Shown: positions 13,716-20,232 of the stretch, piece by piece
Layout of the letters: every line of letters starts with the position of its first letter
How positions within the stretch are numbered: position 1 is the first letter of the stretch
Origin: CAZZCS01 sp964652645
Lineage (GTDB): Bacteria; Cloacimonadota; Cloacimonadia; Cloacimonadales; Cloacimonadaceae
Length of the DNA stretch: 31,575 nucleotides
Direction of reading: 5' to 3'
Assembly (NCBI GenBank): GCA_964652645.1
Contig: CAZZCS010000018.1
Span: 1-31,575 of the forward strand
Made by a program: the position numbers and the translations under genes
Notes under the pieces: model-generated
Told to the model about the DNA's origin: nothing
What the model saw: the letters and a program-made list of their open reading frames with translations, nothing else
Databases searched by the model: none

Positions 13716-15085
13716 TCACTCACTTTGAGAGGATAGTCACCATTGAAGCAAGCATAGCAATAGCCTTGGGGATTGTGTACTGCCTTTGCCAAATCTTCTA
13801 GAACTATGTGTTTGATGGAGGAAACTCCAGTACGTTGTCTGATTTCTTCCAAGGTGTAATTGTTGGCAACCAATTCGTCACTTGTGGGAGTATCTATTCC
13901 ATAAAAGCAGGAATAGCGTACCTGAGGCGAGCCTATCCGCAGGTGAATCTCTTTTGCACCAGCGTCCTTGATCATTTTAACGATTTTTCTAATCGTTGTA
14001 CCTCTTACGATTGAATCGTCTATCAAGACAATTCTCTTATCTGTAAAGAAGTTGGGCAGTGGATTGAACTTCTGTTTTACGCTTTCGTCCCGGATGGTCT
14101 GTTCTGGTTTGATAAAGGTTCTGCCCACATAATGGTTGCGGATCAAGCCTAATGACAGTGGTAGATTCTTCTGCTTTGCATATCCAGAGGCAATGAAATT
14201 TGATGAGTCTGGAACGGCAACCACACAATCCACTTCGAGCTCTGAATCATAAGCTGCTAGCAGGGCGCCGATTCTTTCCCTGACCTCATATATGTTTTCG
14301 TGGAAATGATGGCTGTCTGGTCTGGAAAAATAGATGTGTTCGAAGATGCAATGTTTGTCTTCCTTGATGGCTCGATAGAGATTGGGATCATTCTCAATCA
14401 CAGTAATGTCTTCTCCAGTTAGGCGGATAATCCCTGCTGGAGGAACTTCCTTACGATCGATCACGTCCAAAGTGTCCAAAGCACAGCTTTCGGAAGCAAC
14501 TGCAACGTAACCTTCGGGACTGATGCCCCAGACCATCGGCCTAATACTATGGGGATCACGAAACATATAAAGCTCTGTACGGGTAGCAAGAACTGTGGAA
14601 TAAGCTCCTTTGATGGTTTTCATCAACTCGCGGATGGCATCAATAATGCTCAGACCCTGGATCTCTACCTGCCAGGCAATGTATTTTACCAGTAATTCAC
14701 CGTCGTTATCACTATTGAAATAAATACCTTTACTTTCCAGAAGATTTCTTGCGCTCCTGTAGTTCACAATGTCGCCATTACTAGCCAGAGCATAAGTAGG
14801 CCCAGATAGTGTTTCTACCAGATGTGGCTGGGAATTGAATTCTGTTGCAGAGCCCTTGGTGGGGTAACGAACATGCCCGATAGCGATCGTTCCTGGTAGT
14901 TGCACCAATCTGTCGTTTGTGAATACTTCTTTCACCAAGCCCATGCTCTTGTGCAGGCGAATGACCTTGCCGTCGCTTACGGCCATGCCACAGCTCTCCT
15001 GACCTCTATGTTGTTCGGCAAACATGCCCAATGCCGCGAGCTGGGGAGCTTTGCTTGTCCCGTAAACACCGATTATTCCACACAT
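13712..15085 (-). CDS. purF: Amidophosphoribosyltransferase
   Basis: PurF commits PRPP to purine synthesis by making phosphoribosylamine with glutamine nitrogen. The 457-residue protein begins MCGIIGVYG, so Cys2 becomes the N-terminal glutaminase nucleophile after Met removal, with no propeptide. RGQESCG (28-34) and SNGDIVNY (102-109) belong to the class II glutaminase domain. The PRPP loop VLIDDSIVRGTT is at 353-364. Cys246, Cys393, Cys443 and Cys446 match in order and spacing the four [4Fe-4S] ligands of the Bacillus subtilis type, an oxygen-sensitive form that fits an anaerobe. It lies 18 bases downstream of plsY and overlaps rfaE1 by 4 bases. Confidence 0.96.
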   Translation of the reverse strand: MCGIIGVYGTSKAPQLAALGMFAEQHRGQESCGMAVSDGKVIRLHKSMGLVKEVFTNDRLVQLPGTIAIGHVRYPTKGSATEFNSQPHLVETLSGPTYALASNGDIVNYRSARNLLESKGIYFNSDNDGELLVKYIAWQVEIQGLSIIDAIRELMKTIKGAYSTVLATRTELYMFRDPHSIRPMVWGISPEGYVAVASESCALDTLDVIDRKEVPPAGIIRLTGEDITVIENDPNLYRAIKEDKHCIFEHIYFSRPDSHHFHENIYEVRERIGALLAAYDSELEVDCVVAVPDSSNFIASGYAKQKNLPLSLGLIRNHYVGRTFIKPEQTIRDESVKQKFNPLPNFFTDKRIVLIDDSIVRGTTIRKIVKMIKDAGAKEIHLRIGSPQVRYSCFYGIDTPTSDELVANNYTLEEIRQRTGVSSIKHIVLEDLAKAVHNPQGYCYACFNGDYPLKVSE

Positions 15086-15103
15086 TTTATCGCTTTACCT
15101 CGT

Positions 15104-15742
15104 TTATCGTCTTTTAGAGAATGATATTTTATTCTCGGTACCGTTCAGTAGCCTGGCCAAGTTGTCCTGGTGTTTGTAGATCAAGATCAAGACCGTAAGG
15201 GTTGTAAACACTACCAGAGGGATATTGTTCGTCACAAAGATCACTTGCTCCGCTAGAGCAAGAATATGAAAACATACAGCAGATAGGATAGATCCAACGG
15301 ACACATACTTCGTAATGGCTGTGATAATCACAAAAACTATCAGAGTAATTATTAAGGGATTTAGTGCCAATGCCATAAAGACTCCACCGGAAGTGGCCAC
15401 GCCTTTTCCTCCTTTAAAGCCAAGAAATATGGAAAATACGTGTCCCAGTATCACTGCTGCTCCACAAGCGACGATCATTACATTCATGCCAGGGAACAGG
15501 AACTGAGCTATACGTATCATTACGTATCCTTTTAGCATGTCGAGAATCAATACAATCACTCCAGTGGTCGCTCCAAAGCTACGTAAAGCGTTAGTAGCAC
15601 CGATATTACCACTGCCACTGTTTCGAATGTCTTTCTTGTAAAACAGGCTACCAATCAGGAAACCCATAGGGATACTTCCAATCAGGTAAGACACTAATAT
15701 TACCAATCCGCCAACAATGGGACTAAAGCTCGCTGCGATCAT
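15104..15742 (-). CDS. plsY: Acyl-phosphate:glycerol-3-phosphate acyltransferase
   Basis: PlsY is an integral membrane enzyme that acylates glycerol 3-phosphate from acyl-phosphate, the first step of phospholipid synthesis. The 212-residue protein has several hydrophobic helices and the three family motifs: GSGNIGATNALRSFG, GHVFSIFLGFKGGKGVAT and, near the C-terminus, the YKHQDNLARLLNGTE segment. ATG 15742 is preferred, 8 bases from GGGGAG; a GTG codon directly before it (15745) is also possible. It overlaps der by 20 bases. The acyl-phosphate supplier plsX is not in the window. Confidence 0.95.
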   Translation of the reverse strand: MIAASFSPIVGGLVILVSYLIGSIPMGFLIGSLFYKKDIRNSGSGNIGATNALRSFGATTGVIVLILDMLKGYVMIRIAQFLFPGMNVMIVACGAAVILGHVFSIFLGFKGGKGVATSGGVFMALALNPLIITLIVFVIITAITKYVSVGSILSAVCFHILALAEQVIFVTNNIPLVVFTTLTVLILIYKHQDNLARLLNGTENKISFSKRR

Positions 15743-17063
15743 CACTTGTTCTCCCCTTGAATATAAGTCTGATGCTTACCCCTTCAAAGGCAAACATTTC
15801 TCTGAGTTGGTTGTGTAGATATCTCCGGTAATTTTCTGTGATAAGTGATGGCTTATTGCAGAAGAATATGAATGTCGGAGGTTTCACTGTAGCCTGAGTA
15901 ATATAATATATCTTTGCATGCTTCCCCGATGGATGAGTGGGAGGCCTGCGCTCTATGACCTTTTCCATAAATTGATTGAGCTCGGAAGTCGATATCCTTT
16001 TTTCACTCTCATCTTCGATCTTTGCTATTCTTTCCATAACTCGATTGATTCGCTGGCCAGTTTTCGCAGAGATGAATTCAACCGGAGCAAATTGAAGGAA
16101 GGGCATTTGCTCATGCAGGGTTGTGATAAACTCCCTTGTGGTCGATGTGTCTTTTTCCACCAAATCCCACTTATTGAAGACAATCATAATTTCCTTGTTT
16201 TTACGCTTGGCATAAGATGCGATTTTTACGTCCTGTACGGATATGGGCTCATCCGCTGCAATCACTATGACCACTACATTGGCCCGGTCAACTGAATCAA
16301 TGGTACGCATCGTGCTGAAGTATTCTACTCCATAATTGACTTTCGTTTTACGTCTCAAGCCAGCCGTATCAATCAGGATATAGCTCTTGCCGTTAAAACG
16401 AAAACGAGTATCGATGGAGTCCCGGGTAGTGCCGGGTTCGTCATTTACGATCTGCTGTTCACCGCCTAAGAGCCGGTTTACAATTGATGATTTCCCCACA
16501 TTCGGTTTTCCTACCACTGCGATGCTGGTGATTTCGGGTTGGACTTCGTAATCTATATCTGCCGTGTCTGCCACCAGTTTCAGGAGCTCATCCAGAAAAT
16601 TGCCAGTATTTCGTCCCTGGCTGGCAGAAATCGGAAAGGCTTCACCAAAACCAAGCTGTAAGAAGTCGTAGACGTCCCACTCTAGCTTTTCGTTGTCTGT
16701 CTTATTGGCGACCAGCATTACTCTATCTCTGTATGGATAAAGAACTTTAGCTATTTCTTTGTCTATGTCGGTAGTGCCCGTTTGGGAATCTACTAAAAAA
16801 ATAATTACATCAGATTCTTCGATTGCGAGATGGGCTTGATGCTTGATCATCTTGTCGATGTTTTCTTCCGAATCAAAGACAATCCCACCCGTATCGACAA
16901 GCTTAAATACCTTGCCGTTCCACTCGACATCTTCATATTTGCGATCCCGAGTGACTCCGGCTTCAAAGTCCACAATGGCCTTTCGCTTTCGGCACAGGCG
17001 ATTAAACAGTGTCGATTTCCCGACGTTTGGTCTTCCGACTATTGATACTATGTATTTTCTCAT
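15723..17063 (-). CDS. der: Ribosome biogenesis GTPase Der
   Basis: Der (EngA) is a double GTPase needed for 50S subunit assembly. The 446-residue protein has two G domains with P-loops GRPNVGKS (10-17) and GKPNVGKS (185-192), matching G3 (DTGG, DTAG) and G4 (NKTD at 120-123, NKWD in the second domain) motifs, then the C-terminal KH-like domain. The frame is open upstream to 17108, but ATG 17063 gives the canonical MRKYIVSIVGRPNVGKS start with an AGAAAGAGA purine tract before it. It is the first gene of the run ending at folK. Confidence 0.96.
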   Translation of the reverse strand: MRKYIVSIVGRPNVGKSTLFNRLCRKRKAIVDFEAGVTRDRKYEDVEWNGKVFKLVDTGGIVFDSEENIDKMIKHQAHLAIEESDVIIFLVDSQTGTTDIDKEIAKVLYPYRDRVMLVANKTDNEKLEWDVYDFLQLGFGEAFPISASQGRNTGNFLDELLKLVADTADIDYEVQPEITSIAVVGKPNVGKSSIVNRLLGGEQQIVNDEPGTTRDSIDTRFRFNGKSYILIDTAGLRRKTKVNYGVEYFSTMRTIDSVDRANVVVIVIAADEPISVQDVKIASYAKRKNKEIMIVFNKWDLVEKDTSTTREFITTLHEQMPFLQFAPVEFISAKTGQRINRVMERIAKIEDESEKRISTSELNQFMEKVIERRPPTHPSGKHAKIYYITQATVKPPTFIFFCNKPSLITENYRRYLHNQLREMFAFEGVSIRLIFKGRTSDDRSEL

Positions 17064-17276
17064 TTCTCTTTCTTTTTTTTTATTAATTCTAACCCAACGA
17101 AGTAGCAAGACTTTTTGAAGTCACAATTTTGTCAATGATTCGCTGTTAATATTGGATAAGATTTTGCGCGCACTTATGCATTACAGAATGAGTTGAGTAA
17201 ATGGAGCTCTCCAATAATACTAGTAGTTGCTTCATCTCTTATGACTGACCTGGCAATGCTTATGAGAGGCACAGAT
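17064..17276. other. Intergenic region upstream of der
   Basis: The 213 bases between the BtpA/SgcQ gene stop and der contain no credible gene. On the minus strand a TTGACA hexamer lies at 17135-17130, but no good -10 sits at normal spacing, so the der promoter is not resolved. A weak 5-base-pair hairpin (17109-17122) is present. No clear terminator for the BtpA/SgcQ gene is visible. Confidence 0.5.
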
Positions 17277-18077
17277 CTACTGTTGAATCGGCATGCTGTG
17301 AAATCTTTCCATAAATCTCAAGACCCGTTCTTCGGAAATGGCATTTCCCCAATATCCGGATAGCTTGAAGTGAGAGCCAATAATAAAGGCATCAGCAAGG
17401 TTCCAGTATTTATCTATGTTTTCATAAGTGATACCGCTCCCAATGATTAGAGGCATTGAGGATGCTGATCTTACTGCCTCCAAGTCTTCAAGGTTGCATT
17501 CTTCTCCTGTGCCCCTTCCACTGACGATCAGGCCATCAGAGAGAAAAAACTCTGCAGCCTTTGCCGTCTCTGCAATAGACACATCAGCAGTGATGGCGTG
17601 CGAGGAGTGTTTCTTCTTGATATCAGTGTAGATGAAGACCTCATCAGCCCCAATGTTTTTGCGATAGCGCAAGAGCTCTCCTGCATCGCTATCCATATAC
17701 CCCTCATCCGCAAGGTGTCCATACACAAATCCTTCCGCCCGGATAAATTCCAAGCCTGCTGCCTGTGCTATTGCCAGAGCTGCTTTGTTCGCCCCGGCCA
17801 GGATCTGGATACCCAGAGGTATATCTATGGCTTTTCGAACCCGGTCTGCTAGTACGGCCATTGAAGCTATCGTTTCTTCTCCCACAATACGTCTCAGATA
17901 GGGGATGTCGTGCATGTTCTCCAATAACACGGCGTCAAGTCCACAATTCTGGAGAAGAGTAGCTTCTTGAACAGCTTGATCAATGATCTCTGTCATGCTG
18001 AGATGGCAGAGAGGACTGCCGGGTAAGGCCTGTATATGCACCATCCCAATGGCGGTTTTCTTTTCTGTTAGTTGCAT
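17277..18077 (-). CDS. BtpA/SgcQ family protein
   Basis: This 266-residue TIM-barrel-like protein matches the BtpA/SgcQ family: GMVHIQALPGSP near the N-terminus, DAVLLENMHD, the IPLGIQILAGAN stretch, FIRAEGFVYGHLADEG, SGRGTG and LIIGSGIT. BtpA is linked to photosystem I stability in cyanobacteria and SgcQ to an uncharacterised sugar cluster in Escherichia coli; the reaction is not settled, and no photosynthesis genes are near. ATG 18077 is chosen because AAGGAG (18083-18088) is 5 bases away, whereas the GTG at 18080 would be only 2 bases away. It stands alone, divergent from the threonine aldolase. Confidence 0.9.
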   Translation of the reverse strand: MQLTEKKTAIGMVHIQALPGSPLCHLSMTEIIDQAVQEATLLQNCGLDAVLLENMHDIPYLRRIVGEETIASMAVLADRVRKAIDIPLGIQILAGANKAALAIAQAAGLEFIRAEGFVYGHLADEGYMDSDAGELLRYRKNIGADEVFIYTDIKKKHSSHAITADVSIAETAKAAEFFLSDGLIVSGRGTGEECNLEDLEAVRSASSMPLIIGSGITYENIDKYWNLADAFIIGSHFKLSGYWGNAISEERVLRFMERFHSMPIQQ

Positions 18078-18096
18078 CACAACTCCTTTATAGCGT

Positions 18097-18102
18097 ATTA
18101 TA
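18097..18102 (-). promoter_or_regulatory. Candidate -10 box of the BtpA/SgcQ gene
   Basis: A perfect TATAAT on the minus strand lies 19 bases before the ATG at 18077. No good -35 hexamer is seen 16-18 bases upstream, so this is a weak or activator-dependent candidate. Confidence 0.35.
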
Positions 18103-18190
18103 ACGTAGCATTAAGTCCCAAAATACAGCCTGCAACAGCTACGAAATTGAGCAAGTTATTTTTATCAGGTAGTCTGAGAAGAGATTTTTA

Positions 18191-18218
18191 TTGACTGAAA
18201 TGCATGCCATGCCATAAT
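18191..18218 (+). promoter_or_regulatory. Sigma-70-type promoter of the threonine aldolase operon
   Basis: TTGACT (18191-18196) and CATAAT (18213-18218) are separated by 16 bases and lie 30 bases before the ATG at 18249. Each hexamer differs from the consensus by one base. It probably drives the plus-strand run from 18249. Confidence 0.6.
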
Positions 18219-18248
18219 GAAATAAAGTAGATAAATATAGGAGAAGTA

Positions 18249-19316
18249 ATGTATCAATATAGCTTTGGCAGTGACAACCATAGTGGAGTGCATCCAGATG
18301 TGATGCGTGCTCTTCACGAGACAAACAAAGGATATTGTTTTGGCTATGGGGATGATCCTCTTACAGAGTCTGTAACTGCCAGACTGAAAGAGCTCTTCGG
18401 TGGTAATTGCGATATCTGGTTTGTTATGACAGGGACAGGAGCTAATGCCATAGCCTTACAAGCACTAATCCAGTCATTTAATGCTGTTATTTGTGCTAAT
18501 AGCTCTCATATAAATGTGGATGAATGTGGAGCAATTCAGAAGTTTACCCAAGCTCGTCTGCTAGTGATAGATACACCAAACGGAAAACTAAGCCCAGAGT
18601 TGGTTCTACCGCATATGCATGGTAGGGGAGACCAGCACCACTCCCAAAAACGCATCCTCTCAATTACCCAAAGCACAGAGTATGGAACTCTCTATACAAT
18701 TGACGAGTTGCGAGACCTGGCAATTTTTGCACATAGTCACAAGCTTTTTTTACATGTCGATGGGGCACGTCTTTCTAATGCTGCAGCTGCTCTTGGTGTC
18801 TCTCTGAAGGAGATGACGAAGGACGTTGGAGTAGATATACTGAGCTTCGGAGGCACAAAGAATGGCATGATGTTTGGAGAGGCCATAGTTTCGTTTGTCC
18901 CCGATTTGACTCATGACCTGATCTATTTCAGAAAGCAAAGCACTCAGTTATACTCAAAGATGCGTTACATCTCTGCTCAGTACGACGCTTATCTGAAAAA
19001 CGATTTATGGCTTCACAATGCCAGACACGCAAACAATATGGCAAGAATGCTGGCTTCAGAGCTTCGCAAGATCGACGCTGTAAGTGTGACTCAAGAGACA
19101 GAGGTGAATGCTGTCTTTGCGATCCTGCCAACAGACGTAAATCGTGTTCTGCAAGAGAAATACATGTATTATACCTGGGACGAGACAAGAGGTGAGATCA
19201 GACTAATGTGTTCTTTTGAAACCAAAGAAACCGACATCATGGCGTTCATATCGGATGTAAGAACACTAATCGCCAATCCCACAGCAAACATCTTGCCCAA
19301 TGGACGGAACACGTGA
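18249..19316 (+). CDS. Low-specificity L-threonine aldolase / beta-eliminating lyase
   Basis: This 355-residue PLP enzyme of fold type I most likely cleaves L-threonine or allo-threonine to glycine and acetaldehyde. Visible features are the FGSDNHSGVHPDVMRAL start (6-22), FGYGDDP (31-37), the TGTGANAIAL cofactor-phosphate region (61-70), VDGARLSN with Asp171 and Arg174 (170-177), and the Schiff-base Lys204 in SFGGTKNG. The ltaE-type aldolase is the best match, but related beta-eliminating lyases share the motifs. GGAGAAG precedes the ATG and a good promoter lies upstream. Its TGA overlaps the GTG start of the MscS gene. Confidence 0.9.
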   Translation: MYQYSFGSDNHSGVHPDVMRALHETNKGYCFGYGDDPLTESVTARLKELFGGNCDIWFVMTGTGANAIALQALIQSFNAVICANSSHINVDECGAIQKFTQARLLVIDTPNGKLSPELVLPHMHGRGDQHHSQKRILSITQSTEYGTLYTIDELRDLAIFAHSHKLFLHVDGARLSNAAAALGVSLKEMTKDVGVDILSFGGTKNGMMFGEAIVSFVPDLTHDLIYFRKQSTQLYSKMRYISAQYDAYLKNDLWLHNARHANNMARMLASELRKIDAVSVTQETEVNAVFAILPTDVNRVLQEKYMYYTWDETRGEIRLMCSFETKETDIMAFISDVRTLIANPTANILPNGRNT

Positions 19317-20209
19317 ATATTGCCGATTCAGTTTTGAAGTTTAAGTATCTTGTGGAAAGGAGTGCTGTCTCGAATGTAGTCACCTCGATTATCATTATTC
19401 TGGTGTTGTGGATATTGCACAGAATCTTGCAACGAATTATCGAAAGAAAAGTCGAAGACATCCGCAGTCGGTTCAACTGGAAGAAAACGAGCTCATATAC
19501 GATTTTTATAATAGGCTTCATGCTTGTGGGACGGGTCTGGTTCGAAGGAATTCAATCTGTAGCAACATTTTTGGGCTTATTGTCGGCAGGTTTGGCGATT
19601 GCCCTGAAGGACATGATATCAAACCTTGCAGGGTGGGTATTTATAGTTTGGCGAAAACCTTTTGAGGTAGGCAACCGAATTCAGATAGGAGATAAAGCAG
19701 GTGATGTGATAGATTTACGACCCTTTCAGTTTACAATGCTGGAAATAGGAAACTGGGTTCAAGCGGATCAAAGCACTGGCCGTATGATACATATCCCCAA
19801 TGGCTTAGTATTCACTCAACCAATCTCAAACTACGATGCCGGGTTTAAATTTATATGGAATGAAGTGCCTGTACTTATCACCTTTGAGAGTAACTGGCAG
19901 AAAGCAAAGGATATTTTGCAAACGGTGGTGAATGAAAAAGCCCTGCAAGTTACAGGTAATGTCGAAAAAGAGCTTCAGCAAACCGCTCGTAAGTTTCTAA
20001 TATTCTATAGCAAACTTACGCCAACTGTTTATACAGATGTATTGGATAGTGGAGTGCGACTCACGATCAGGTATCTCACAGAAGTGCGAAAACGAAGAGG
20101 TACTACTCAGGCAATCTGGGAAGAGATTCTTACAGAATTTGCCAGACATGATGATATCGATTTGGCATATCCCACGCTCCGAGTATATAAAGAATCAGAA
20201 AATAAATAA
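19313..20209 (+). CDS. Small-conductance mechanosensitive (MscS family) channel
   Basis: MscS channels open under membrane tension to release solutes on osmotic downshock. The 298-residue protein has predicted transmembrane segments at about 21-37 and 62-80, and a pore-lining amphipathic helix at about 82-105 rich in Gly/Ala (LGLLSAGLAIALKDMISNLAG). The cytoplasmic beta domain follows (VGNRIQIGDKAGDVIDL at 119-135, IPNG, PISNYD), then an alpha/beta C-terminal domain. It starts with GTG 19313 in a 4-base overlap with the threonine aldolase stop, so they are coupled. It could be a tuned relative rather than MscS itself. Confidence 0.93.
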   Translation: MNIADSVLKFKYLVERSAVSNVVTSIIIILVLWILHRILQRIIERKVEDIRSRFNWKKTSSYTIFIIGFMLVGRVWFEGIQSVATFLGLLSAGLAIALKDMISNLAGWVFIVWRKPFEVGNRIQIGDKAGDVIDLRPFQFTMLEIGNWVQADQSTGRMIHIPNGLVFTQPISNYDAGFKFIWNEVPVLITFESNWQKAKDILQTVVNEKALQVTGNVEKELQQTARKFLIFYSKLTPTVYTDVLDSGVRLTIRYLTEVRKRRGTTQAIWEEILTEFARHDDIDLAYPTLRVYKESENK

Positions 20210-20232
20210 TTGAAACCCAATAGGGAGAAGAA

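Noticed and set aside
17109..17122. Hairpin upstream of der as a terminator or riboswitch
   Set aside because: Only 5 base pairs, AT-rich loop and no extended structure visible.
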